Positions 52,365 to 60,898 of a stretch of 64,000 nt of DNA are shown piece after piece (position 1 is the first letter of the stretch; the number at the start of each line of letters is the position of its first letter). This DNA is from Phaeospirillum sp. Lineage in GTDB: Bacteria > Pseudomonadota > Alphaproteobacteria > Rhodospirillales > Magnetospirillaceae. The stretch spans positions 1 through 64,000 of the forward strand of contig JAUSFB010000066.1 of assembly GCA_030651575.1 (NCBI GenBank), in the 5' to 3' direction. Both the position numbers and the translations under genes were made by a program. Below the pieces are notes generated by a model. The model did not search any database, had not been told where the DNA came from, and saw nothing but the letters and a program-made list of their open reading frames with translations.

Positions 52365-54932
52365 ATGCGCGCCCAACAGGTCCACTACACCTCCTGCCGC
52401 CGGGGAACCTCCAATGGTGCCGGGATTCAGGTGCGGAGCTTTACGCCAGGCGTCGCCGCCGACGAGTTGCAGGAAATCGTCCGTCGGGGCAATTATTCGG
52501 CACCGCCACGACGCACGGAAGATGCCGCCGAGGCTCCGGTGGCTCTGCGGCAATATCCCCTGGCCAATGGTCGGGTTGCGGTCACGCGCTCCGCTTATAG
52601 CGGAACAGACTATTCCGGTCGCGACGGCAACTTCATGGCTCACACCCTGGTGTTCGAACCAGGGGAACTCAAGGTCCGCCCGCTGGATCTGTACGAGTGG
52701 GGTGGATGGAAAAAGTGCCTGGACCCCGCCGAGGACACCGAAGAGGTTCCGCCGCCTTTGCCTGTGGCCGAGATTTCGCAGCCCTTATCGATGGGGTTTG
52801 ATCCCAGGGCGTTCCTGGCCGACCAACCCGGTGCCCGCGAAATATTGATCGACGTGGCGCGAGCTATGTTCCTAGTGGCACCGACTGGTCGGCGCATCGT
52901 TATTCGCGACACCTCGCACACCAATTGGAAATGGATCGCCTGTCTGCATCGTCTATTTCCCCTGAAACACATCAGCGGCCTGACCGTTTCAAGCTTCCAG
53001 CACTCGCAAGCCGATTGCGCCCACGTCAATGCCACGATTGACGGCACCTATTTCAGCTTTAACGACAGTCAGCTCAATTTCGAATACTTCATGTTCGATC
53101 TCGTGAGTGGTCGGCGCTCTCCAATACCCGATGTCGAACCAAAGTTGAACCAGGAAGCCGTCTTCTACGCGGAGCGGGTGGTATCGTGGCTTATTGACCA
53201 GCCGGAATATCTTGCCCGCTTTGACACCTTCATGGCCGGCTATACCCACCAGTCCATGGATATCGGGCTCGCCATCGGCCTGCGTCTGTTCCAGATGCAA
53301 GATCAGCAGGTCGCTCCGCCCGATTGGGAATTGGCGCCGATAGTGGACTTTGTTGCGGATTTCGCCAGCCCCGATTCCTGTCGGGCGGCGGTAGAAGCGT
53401 TACCTGGCATCATGGCAAGCCTGCGCGCCCGAGGGCGGCCGGAGGATTTTTCGGCATTGATCAAGCTCTGCCTGAAGGCGGCCGAAGCAACCGGGGACAC
53501 TCAGCTCGCCGCCGAGGGTGCTGCCATCTGGGTGCAAATGTTTGACGAGTTAATAGTCATCCGCAACCAGGAAAGCCAAGCGGTCGCCTCCGCCTGGGCT
53601 TTGGTGGTGCAATCTGGACAGGCCCGGACTGCCGCCCGTATCTTCCTGGCAGAGGGTCATCTGGCCCTCATCGAGCCGCATTACGGACGCCTGGACGCGG
53701 CCCCTCTAAGGGTCGTGGCCGAAAATTTATACGCCGCTCTGCGTGCGAGCTCTCCACAGCAGGCAATCGGAACCTGTATTCCCGCGAAGTCGCTTGTGGT
53801 GGCGGTGGCGGGACGCCCGGCATCGGGCTCGACAAATTGGCTTTCCGAGATATTGCTTCCGCTGGAGAATGATGCGGAATCCATCGCAGCCCTGCTCCGG
53901 TATGCCGCTGAAATCAATCTCCCATCCACAGCGGCGGCCATGCTGTCCACTTGGGAACGGCGTCCCAGCCTAGCTTCTGCGGTCCGCAAGCAGTTGGATC
54001 AAAGCCGACAGCATGAGCTTTTGATGGCCGAGTTCAGGCTGTTGATGGCAGCCGCCCGCGACAAGCGAAAGTTTTTCTCCGAATATTCTTCTGGCCCTCT
54101 GAAGACGTTGCCCGGCTTCTCCGAGCGCAACCTGACCACCATGACCGACTTGCTGTGGCGTGAGGTCGGCGACAGGGATCGCACCCAACTGGCTCTGGAC
54201 TGGCTGAACGATCCGGGATGGCTGCGGTGGCTATCGGAGGACGTGCAGCGGCAAATGGCAGGTTGCCTTAACCGGGAGGTCTCCCTGCAGCCGAGCGATA
54301 GCGGCCAGCGGTTTGCGGCCGCTGTCGCGGATCTCGCCGCCAGCCTTGAATTAAGGTTGGTGCCCGACCGGCCCGCAATACGCCGGTTGCTGGCCCAATG
54401 CCTGCAAGCAGGCAAACTGACTGTGGATAGCCTTGCCCACATTGAGGCTCTGCTGTCGGAACTGGATAAGGCCGACTATCGGCTCGCGCTCTCAATCCTG
54501 TTGCCGCTCAGCCTAGTCGGCTCGGCTTCGGTTCACGCCGAAGCCTGCGTAAGATTATATCAGAAGCCACGGCAGGGTGAGTTCTGCGCCGAGTACTTGC
54601 GCATATTCGACGGCAAGTCGGCCAAAAAGGATGTTCTGCGCCTGTTGGCAGTAGCGGCAGCCCATTGGCTGACGGTTGATGCTTCAGCCTTACGTGAGCC
54701 AATAACCGATGGCTTGGCCAAGCGTCTGGCGCGACACCGCGATAGAGACGTTGCCACGACCTTAAACCAGATTGCTGCCTCGCTGGCGGCAACGTCGGAG
54801 CCAAAGGCGACCAAGCGGTATCGTGAATTTGACGAGACGGTCGCTCGGTACCAGGAATCCCTTCCGGGTAAGGTTCGCTCATTCGTTCGACGGATGATTG
54901 ATCGCCTTGTCGGCAGAACTAATCAACAGTAA
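52365..54932 (+). CDS. GAP1-like GTPase-associated protein (GAP1-N2/M/C type)
   Basis: The N-terminus MRAQQVHYTSCRRGTSNGAG, then FTPGVAADELQEIVRRGNYS, and VTRSAYSGTDYSGRDGNFMA with HTLVFEPGELKVRPLD is the GAP1-N2 domain I know from GTPase-centred conflict systems. The remaining 700 residues are helical middle and C-terminal parts (DLLWREVGDRDRTQLALDWL) that fit GAP1-M/GAP1-C. It sits between two GTPase genes, so it likely regulates or bridges them; GAP activity is only implied by name. The ATG at 52365 has GAGGGA 5 nt before it; 52353 overlaps the upstream stop. Confidence 0.75.
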   Translation: MRAQQVHYTSCRRGTSNGAGIQVRSFTPGVAADELQEIVRRGNYSAPPRRTEDAAEAPVALRQYPLANGRVAVTRSAYSGTDYSGRDGNFMAHTLVFEPGELKVRPLDLYEWGGWKKCLDPAEDTEEVPPPLPVAEISQPLSMGFDPRAFLADQPGAREILIDVARAMFLVAPTGRRIVIRDTSHTNWKWIACLHRLFPLKHISGLTVSSFQHSQADCAHVNATIDGTYFSFNDSQLNFEYFMFDLVSGRRSPIPDVEPKLNQEAVFYAERVVSWLIDQPEYLARFDTFMAGYTHQSMDIGLAIGLRLFQMQDQQVAPPDWELAPIVDFVADFASPDSCRAAVEALPGIMASLRARGRPEDFSALIKLCLKAAEATGDTQLAAEGAAIWVQMFDELIVIRNQESQAVASAWALVVQSGQARTAARIFLAEGHLALIEPHYGRLDAAPLRVVAENLYAALRASSPQQAIGTCIPAKSLVVAVAGRPASGSTNWLSEILLPLENDAESIAALLRYAAEINLPSTAAAMLSTWERRPSLASAVRKQLDQSRQHELLMAEFRLLMAAARDKRKFFSEYSSGPLKTLPGFSERNLTTMTDLLWREVGDRDRTQLALDWLNDPGWLRWLSEDVQRQMAGCLNREVSLQPSDSGQRFAAAVADLAASLELRLVPDRPAIRRLLAQCLQAGKLTVDSLAHIEALLSELDKADYRLALSILLPLSLVGSASVHAEACVRLYQKPRQGEFCAEYLRIFDGKSAKKDVLRLLAVAAAHWLTVDASALREPITDGLAKRLARHRDRDVATTLNQIAASLAATSEPKATKRYREFDETVARYQESLPGKVRSFVRRMIDRLVGRTNQQ

Positions 54933-54950
54933 GCGGAAATGAGGTTGGTC

Positions 54951-55157
54951 ATGTCCAGCAGCAGTGACGGTGAGGCGATTGGCGCCTTGATAGTGTTTGC
55001 GTTTGCGATCGCCGCCATCATCGCAATCGTCTATCTGATCATGATGGCAATCAGTGCGTTGGCTGCGATAGGAGGCCTTTTCGGCGCCTTCCATGCCATT
55101 CGCAATTATATACTGGCCTTCCGCGCCAACGTTCGCCCTGAGCCGGTTGGGGTTTAA
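54951..55157 (+). CDS. small membrane protein
   Basis: Sixty-eight residues (MSSSSDGEAIGALIVFAFAI) contain two joined membrane segments (ALIVFAFAIAAIIAIVYLIM and AISALAAIGGLFGAFHAIRN). A GAGG lies 6 nt upstream; an ATG at 54939 is also in frame. It lies 5 nt before the membrane-bound GTPase and probably helps anchor or gate it. Not a known family. Confidence 0.6.
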   Translation: MSSSSDGEAIGALIVFAFAIAAIIAIVYLIMMAISALAAIGGLFGAFHAIRNYILAFRANVRPEPVGV

Positions 55158-55162
55158 CGGTC

Positions 55163-56569
55163 ATGAAGACACCTCCTCCCGAGCCCTCGATAAAGAGCTA
55201 TTTTTTCGGCAAGGGCTATCGTGACCTTGGCGCCACGATCCGCGATAGCTGGGCATTGAATTGGGATACCGCTTGCGACTACGGCAACCGCGCCAGTCAA
55301 GCGATGGCACTGGACCTACCGGGCAAACTGTTAACAGCGCTATGGGCGGCTGCAGCGATCGCCGTCGTCGTGTTTGGCACCGCATTTTTCCTCGTCCTGT
55401 CCATGATCCATATCGTAATTCTCGGCCTCTTCTTTTTCACGATCTACGTTCTGTTCTCCCTTGCCTGGGTGATGGATCGCGGCTTTCTACTCATACGGGG
55501 TTTTTTTGCTGTCTGCCCTGAATGCCACGCTCGGGTTCCCCTGCCAGCCTATGCCTGCGATAGCTGCGGCGCTTTGCATTACCGGTTATCCCCGTCCAAG
55601 TTTGGCATTCTTAATCATCGCTGCAAATGCGGTCAGCGTTTGCCAGCGACATTCTTTACCAATCGCGGACGACTTATTTCCAAGTGTCCAGAATGCAGTC
55701 ATTCGCTCAGCCGGGAACACAGCGAATCGCGCAAGACCTTTATCCCCATCATCGGCGGTCCGTCTGCCGGCAAGAGCGCCTACATGGCTTGGCTTGTGCG
55801 GGAGTTGCGGGACGTTCACGGTCCTGCCGGCGGTTTGTCGATGACCTTTCTGGAAGAACCGGTCAGGCTCCAAGTCGAAGCGATGATCGAGGGTGTCGAT
55901 AAAGGAATGATGCCCTCCAAGACGGTTGCGGCAGTACCGCACGCCATCAATCTGCTGTTCAGTGCTGGGAAGCGTGCACATCGCACCCTGTATCTTTACG
56001 ATCCGGCGGGAGAGAACTTCCAGGCATCGTCCGAACTGATTCCCCATCAGTTCCTTGATTACATGACCGGGATCATCTTTATGATCGATCCGTTCTCCAT
56101 CCCTCGCGTCAAGCAAATCTATGCTCCGCAACTAAGTGGACATTCTGCCCAAGTCAACCCGAGTCAGCTGATGCCCGAAGATGCTCTAAACAGCCTTTTG
56201 CTCGCCATGGAGGCCCATTTTGGGGTCGGCAAGACCGCAAGACTGAAAGTCCCCCTGTCTGTGGTGCTAAGCAAAATCGATGCCTTCGACCTCGATAGAA
56301 TGGTGGGCGAGCAGGCTCTTGCGGGGCAGGCATTCGCCAACTCTGAAGCCAAGGCAGCGGCGCAAAGCTGCCTGATCGAAAAGCAACTCAGAGATTGGGG
56401 GCAGGGCAACATTGTGCAAACCATTGAAAGCCGATTCGAGCGGGTCCGTTACTATTCATGTTCCGCTGTGGGCCTGGGTCATCAGACTGGTAGATACCAG
56501 CCAGTCCGCATTGACGATCCGTTTCTGTGGCTGCTTGCCTTGGGGGATCGCAAGTTTTTCAACAAGTAA
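55163..56569 (+). CDS. membrane-anchored TRAFAC-type GTPase with zinc ribbons (DO-GTPase-like)
   Basis: Two membrane helices (LLTALWAAAAIAVVVFGTAF and FLVLSMIHIVILGLFFFTIY, then VLFSLAWVMDRGF) are followed by zinc ribbons (CPECHARVPLPAYACDSCGA, HRCKCGQRLPATFF, KCPECSHSLS) and a GTPase: IPIIGGPSAGKSAYMAWLVR is the P-loop, TLYLYDPAGENFQASSELIP the G3 part (DPAGE in place of DTAGE), and LSVVLSKIDAFDLD the SKID motif. It has 468 residues. Anchoring would place the switch at the membrane, with the soluble GTPase as partner. Confidence 0.8.
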   Translation: MKTPPPEPSIKSYFFGKGYRDLGATIRDSWALNWDTACDYGNRASQAMALDLPGKLLTALWAAAAIAVVVFGTAFFLVLSMIHIVILGLFFFTIYVLFSLAWVMDRGFLLIRGFFAVCPECHARVPLPAYACDSCGALHYRLSPSKFGILNHRCKCGQRLPATFFTNRGRLISKCPECSHSLSREHSESRKTFIPIIGGPSAGKSAYMAWLVRELRDVHGPAGGLSMTFLEEPVRLQVEAMIEGVDKGMMPSKTVAAVPHAINLLFSAGKRAHRTLYLYDPAGENFQASSELIPHQFLDYMTGIIFMIDPFSIPRVKQIYAPQLSGHSAQVNPSQLMPEDALNSLLLAMEAHFGVGKTARLKVPLSVVLSKIDAFDLDRMVGEQALAGQAFANSEAKAAAQSCLIEKQLRDWGQGNIVQTIESRFERVRYYSCSAVGLGHQTGRYQPVRIDDPFLWLLALGDRKFFNK

Positions 56570-56581
56570 GGAGATAAAGTC

Positions 56582-56749
56582 ATGGCTGATGATGGTGAAG
56601 TTTATTTCTGTGGTCACTGCAACCGGCAGCAACCCGCTGTGCCTGGAAAGGAAAAATGCAGGGATTGCGGACGGATAACAGTCAGTTGGTACACCAACAA
56701 GGAGAAAGTCGAGGCAGCAATCCGTCGTTGGAAATCTGTCCACGGTTGA
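56582..56749 (+). CDS. 55-residue zinc-ribbon protein
   Basis: MADDGEVYFCGHCNRQQPAV, then PGKEKCRDCGRITVSWYTNK ends KVEAAIRRWKSVHG. Two CxxC knuckles (CGHC and CRDC) form one zinc ribbon. A GGAG lies just upstream of the ATG and the gene starts 12 nt after the membrane GTPase, so it is part of the operon. The gene is short enough to be missed by length filters. It may dock on the ribbon-bearing GTPases. Confidence 0.65.
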   Translation: MADDGEVYFCGHCNRQQPAVPGKEKCRDCGRITVSWYTNKEKVEAAIRRWKSVHG

Positions 56750-56931
56750 TGCGTTTGACCGCGTGAGCACGCACCCCTTCTTCGCCACTGGGCGGCGGTG
56801 GGGGCGTGCCGCGTGCGCGTCGAGTTCGAGAAAGCCAGTGAAGGGAAAGGGTAAAGATAATGGCGGCACTGGAGCTTTTGTTCACCAACCGTCGTGCGGG
56901 CAGCCTTAGATCTGCACCCGGAGGAGTCGGA

Positions 56932-57240
56932 ATGGAATGGATTACCGCAACTTGGGCGCGGTGGACATGTACGTTGCTAACGCTTCTGTTCTTAATCCCG
57001 ACTGTACTCTCCGATAAGCCTGCGGCTGATATGGCCATTGAGATTGCTGCAATCCCATTTATATCAATTGTTATTTGGTATTCCATATTGGTGATGCTGT
57101 TGATTTCACGCCATCTCGGAGTGATTGGGGTAGCACTATCGGCCGTGGTAATCGTCTATTTTTTTATGTTTTCGAAATTTGTTGTTCAGAGTCATCCAAA
57201 AATTTTCTTACCCTTGACCAAAGAGCGCTCCGGCAGATAA
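56932..57240 (+). CDS. small membrane protein with three predicted spans
   Basis: The product (MEWITATWARWTCTLLTLLF) has about 102 residues and three hydrophobic stretches (CTLLTLLFLIPTVLSD, IPFISIVIWYSILVMLLIS, GVIGVALSAVVIVYFFMF). GGAGGAGTCGGA directly precedes the ATG. It is separated from the operon by 182 bases and is of lower GC. It may be the last gene of the conflict island or a gene of the border. Family not known. Confidence 0.55.
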   Translation: MEWITATWARWTCTLLTLLFLIPTVLSDKPAADMAIEIAAIPFISIVIWYSILVMLLISRHLGVIGVALSAVVIVYFFMFSKFVVQSHPKIFLPLTKERSGR

Positions 57241-57340
57241 TCGCCACAGGTGGGCCCGGAACTGAACGTCATCTGTGCAAATTCTGGTTTGGGACATGGT
57301 TTTCCTCTATGTCGATCCAGAGCAACCGAATAAAAACACA

Positions 57341-57384
57341 GCGGAGAGGGTTGGTTGCGAGTCCCCTTTCCTACGCCAACTTCC
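57341..57384. repeat. candidate attachment-site repeat, right copy
   Basis: GCGGAGAGGGTTGGT (57341-57355), CCTACGCCAA (57370-57379) and CTTCC (57380-57384) mirror the left copy at 13927-13971 in order, orientation and spacing. The copy ends about 60 bases before the integrase gene. Islands frequently carry such copies beside their integrase. Confidence 0.55.
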
Positions 57385-57446
57385 TTGAATTTCAGGGACA
57401 ATTTGGGGACACTCGCCTTCGTGGGGACACGCGAAGGGGATGGCCG

Positions 57447-58466
57447 ATGGCGACGATTTGTGAGCGCACGAACAAGCTGGGGCAACTCATCGGCTACCAA
57501 GCCAAGGTTCGCCGCCGGGGGCAGGCCCCCGTTTCCAAGACCTTCACCAAGAAATCCGACGCCGAACGCTGGGCGCGCCAGATCGAGACCGAAATCGAGC
57601 AAGGCGTCTTCGTCTCGCGCTTCGAGGCGGAAAACAACACTCTGGGCGATCTGGTGGATCGCTACAGCCGCGAAGTGGCCCCCACCCACAAGGGAGCCAA
57701 GCAGGAGGGGCAAAGGCTGGCCCTCATGCGGCGGGATGCACTTTGCTTTCGCATCGTCAGCACCCTCAAGGGGATGGACTTCGCCAATTGGCGAGACAGC
57801 CGCCTCGGTCAAGTGTCCCCAGGGACAGTCATCCGCGAACTGAACATCTGGCACGCGATCATCGAGACGGCTCGGCGGGAATGGGGAATCCACTTGCCGA
57901 GCAATCCCGTCAGTCTGGTGCGAAGGCCACGCCCGGATTCGGCACGGGATCGCCGCCTCGACCCGGCCAAGGATGAAAGCGGCAAGACGGAGGAACAGCG
58001 CCTGCTGGCGTCATGCGATGACGACACCAGCAAATGGCTCGGCCCCATGGTGCGGCTGGCGATCCATACCGGGATGCGCCAGGGCGAACTGCTCGCCCTT
58101 CGCTGGGACGATATCGATCTCCAGAAATGCGCCGCCGTCCTGCGGGACACCAAGAACGGGGAGATGCGTGTCGTTCCGCTCTCCAGCGCCGCGCGGAAGG
58201 TGCTGGAGGGCTTGCCACGTTCCATCGGGGGGCAGACCTTCCCCATCGATCAGAACATCCTCAAAATGCGCTTCCGGCGTGCCTGCAAGCGCGCCGGCAT
58301 CGAGGGCCTAACCTTCCACGATCTGCGCCATGAGGCCACCTCACGCCTATTTGAGCGCGGCCTGAACGTGATGGAGGTTGCCGCCATCACCGGCCACAAG
58401 ACCCTGCAAATGCTGAAGCGCTATACGCATCTTCAGGCGAACGACTTGGTTGCCAAACTGGGTTGA
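57447..58466 (+). CDS. tyrosine recombinase/phage-type integrase
   Basis: The 339-residue protein (MATICERTNKLGQLIGYQAK) has an Arm-binding start, a SAM-like core-binding domain and the full catalytic set: Arg in HTGMRQGELLALRWDD, HDLRHE, GHKTLQMLKRYTH with Tyr. The frame upstream is open but not conserved. It is likely the integrase of an element that uses the neighbouring att-like repeat. It points away from the conflict operon toward the mobilization module. Confidence 0.92.
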   Translation: MATICERTNKLGQLIGYQAKVRRRGQAPVSKTFTKKSDAERWARQIETEIEQGVFVSRFEAENNTLGDLVDRYSREVAPTHKGAKQEGQRLALMRRDALCFRIVSTLKGMDFANWRDSRLGQVSPGTVIRELNIWHAIIETARREWGIHLPSNPVSLVRRPRPDSARDRRLDPAKDESGKTEEQRLLASCDDDTSKWLGPMVRLAIHTGMRQGELLALRWDDIDLQKCAAVLRDTKNGEMRVVPLSSAARKVLEGLPRSIGGQTFPIDQNILKMRFRRACKRAGIEGLTFHDLRHEATSRLFERGLNVMEVAAITGHKTLQMLKRYTHLQANDLVAKLG

Positions 58467-58564
58467 GGCTCGCGGCGCTGCCGCGACGCCGCGCGGAGGG
58501 CGCGCGGCGATGAGGGGTGAGGATGAAGGTGAGGGGATGGGGATGGGGATGGGGATTATTAATA

Positions 58565-58912
58565 TTAGCGCTGATGATTTGCAACCAGTTCAGAACATAA
58601 ATTCTCACTCTGAATGAGAACGATATACATTCTTTCCTGGCACTCAAATACAGAGTCGCCTTTTTGAAGGGTGTAATCCTTCCTTATCTGCCTCCCGTAT
58701 TTTCCCTGAGATTCTGGTGCCCATTCATAGGTGGCGATGCCGACAATCGAGTACCCCTTATTGATCAGTGACCTCATATCGACCCCAGGCCGAACGTCCC
58801 ATTGAGTGAAATATGAAACAGCAGGTTTTGGGGGCTCGGCGGAATGTGCTGGAAGCGCTCCCACACAAACGGCAAGCAGAACCGCTGCCGCGCATGCCAC
58901 GGATTTCTTCAT
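58565..58912 (-). CDS. small secreted hypothetical protein
   Basis: The 115-residue protein starts MKKSVACAAAVLLAVCVGAL and has a clear signal peptide ending PAHSAEPP. The mature part (VSYFTQWDVRPGVDMRSLIN) is a small periplasmic domain with two Cys (ECQERM, ENLCSE) that could pair. The ATG at 58912 has a strong GGGGGA upstream. It is not a known mobilization protein. Confidence 0.6.
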   Translation of the reverse strand: MKKSVACAAAVLLAVCVGALPAHSAEPPKPAVSYFTQWDVRPGVDMRSLINKGYSIVGIATYEWAPESQGKYGRQIRKDYTLQKGDSVFECQERMYIVLIQSENLCSELVANHQR

Positions 58913-59002
58913 AATTCCCCCCAGGTCAGAAGCCAAGCTCATGCCAATGGTGCCTTTTGGGCGGCAATATGCAATGCTATTTTCGCGTTTTCGGCGGCAA
59001 CC

Positions 59003-60898
59003 CTACATCGAGACGCCGCGAGAGCGAGTCCGCTCCCGTACCTTCTGACGCTGCTGCGCCTGCTGCCGGTGGGCTTGAAGATCCTCGTTCCAGTCCTTGC
59101 GCTGGGGGCGCAGGCGTTCCGGCATTCCACTGAGATCAGCGACCACACGCTCGGCCAGCTTCTGCCCGGCCTCGTCATTGTCGAAGCCCAGGACTACCTT
59201 GGCCTGGGGATGCCGGTCGGCAAGTTGGCGCAGTTCGCGTAAAGTCCGCTGGCCGATGGCACCGCCCGTGCTGACGTACAGAGTATCCCGGCGCTGCTCC
59301 ATCTGCCCGAGGCTGAGGGGGGCGTCGATGCCGGATTCCACCACCACGATCCTCGTCGGCTGCCGTCGAGCCTCAGGCGTGCCGAAGACGGCCAGGGTCT
59401 TCTGACCACCCTTGGCGAAGCCGCTCCACGTCTTTCCCTTGACTTCAAATCCGACCAAATTGCCGTTCTGGTCGCGGTGGGCGAACAGCACGTTGCCCCG
59501 CTGGTCCTGGCGGACCTCGTCATTGGCCAACGCCTCGATGGTGATACGGTCGATTCCACGTTGCTGCAGATAGAGCGGAACCACGGCCCTGGCCGCCATC
59601 CAAGCCTGACGAGCCGCGGTGTGGTCGCGGTCTTGTTCGGGCGGTTGGGGTGGAGCATTGGTCTGATAATCGGCATCGAGATAAGGTCGCAAGAACTGCC
59701 GCACCTGCCCCAGCGTGCCGCCCTGGCGGTTCTGGACGAATTGCAGGACGCCGCCACTGTCGTGATCATTGCCGGTGCTGAAATAGCTCCATGTGCCGTC
59801 CCGCCCCGGCTGCGCTATCACCACGTCCGCGCCATTGCGAAGTTTGATACTGCTCTTGGTCGATTCGCGGGCGTCCACCTGATAGCCCATGCTCTGGGCC
59901 AGCTTTACCAGATCGATCCGGCGCATGGCCTCCAATTCAGCGGCACTGTTGCCGTAGCCAGCGGCACGCTGCACCTCGGGCGCTCGCGCCAGCTTGGTAA
60001 CGCTGCCAACCAGCATGGCATCACGGTTGCCTGCCTTGATCTGGTCGGCGACGAATGACCGCCATTCCGGTTTCGGCTGGCGTGATTTGCGTTGCAGGTT
60101 TCGTTGCGCGTCCATTTCCAGCTTCTGGCGGGCCTTGATCTCGTCCCACTCGGTGCCGCACCGGTGGGCGTCCCATTTCCTGAAAATCCAGCGCGCTGCG
60201 CCTCGACGCCCGAACAGAATGTCGAGAGTCTTCCGTCGGTGACGTTGACGGGCGATCAGCCGGGTTCGCTCGGCCTGGTGGCGTTGGTACAGCGCATCTC
60301 GAGTCTGCCGGCGCTGCTGGACGGTCTGCTGGTAGACTGCCTGGTTGTGTTGCTGGAAATCTTGCCAGAGCCGTTCCCGCGCTTCCTGATAGGGAGGCGG
60401 CGGGGCGGCTTTGCCCCCGCTCTGGCGGATGTCCGGCGCAGGCGTTACGCGATCTCCGGGCCGTCGCACAGAGTGATTTCGTTCGGCTCGCGCGTCGACC
60501 ACACGATCAGAAACATTACCCGGCAATAGCACTTCACCTCGGTCGGCGAAGCGAACCACATCGAGTTCGGACAGGTTTCGCAGATGATTTCGCGCTGCGG
60601 GCGGCGGTGCGCGTCCAACTGCTGCAAGGTGCTGCTGCTCATGGTCTTCTCCTCTCGGGACTGGTGGGGGACTCTTGATCGGCATCGGCCCAAGCCGCTG
60701 TTCCAGCTTGCTTCGCGCCCATTGCTTGTCGATGTGTGACGGAGATGCCGAATCGGTGGGGTCGGTCGTACTGACCAGCCGCGCACCGGAGCCTTTGGCC
60801 TCGTAACGCAGACCAAGGCCATCCAGACCCGCCTGGAGCTGATCCCAGGTGGTGGCGCCGTCGATGACGCTGGGCGAGCTGCGGGTGGAGGTCATCAC
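59003..60898 (-). pseudogene. C-terminal part of a MobA-type relaxase with DUF3991/TOPRIM domains
   Basis: This frame takes over the relaxase after a frameshift: VIDGATTWDQLQAGLDGLGL, RYEAKGSGARLV, then a long basic coiled region (YQEARERLWQDFQQHNQAVY), a DUF3991-like zone (AAGYGNSAAELEAMRRIDLV, then GGVLQFVQNRQGGTLGQVRQ), and a TOPRIM fold (IVVVESGIDAPLSL, VVLGFDNDEAGQKL). TOPRIM in relaxases is thought to help primase-like or cleavage steps. The ORF has 631 residues. A second gene lies in another frame at 60445-60642. Confidence 0.7.
60445..60642 (-). CDS. small Cys-rich conjugation-associated protein nested in the relaxase frame
   Basis: The 65-residue protein (MSSSTLQQLDAHRRPQREII) contains CETCPNSMWFASPTEVKCYC and RVMFLIVWSTREPNEITLCD. 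I recall the CETCP-WFASPTEVKCYCRVM pattern in small proteins of mobilization regions. A GAGGAGAAG 6 nt upstream of the ATG at 60642 supports translation. It is read in a different frame from the enclosing 631-codon ORF. The same DNA cannot easily encode two good proteins, so one is likely accidental. Confidence 0.6.
   Translation of the reverse strand: MSSSTLQQLDAHRRPQREIICETCPNSMWFASPTEVKCYCRVMFLIVWSTREPNEITLCDGPEIA

Noticed and set aside
36275-56749. Type VI secretion or other contractile injection system
   Set aside because: No sheath, tube, baseplate, VgrG or ClpV genes; the Walker motifs belong to GTPases and Hsp70s.
57341-57384. Possible tRNA or tmRNA gene at the right repeat
   Set aside because: Only a 3'-end-like stretch is present; no acceptor partner, D-arm or anticodon arm can be folded.
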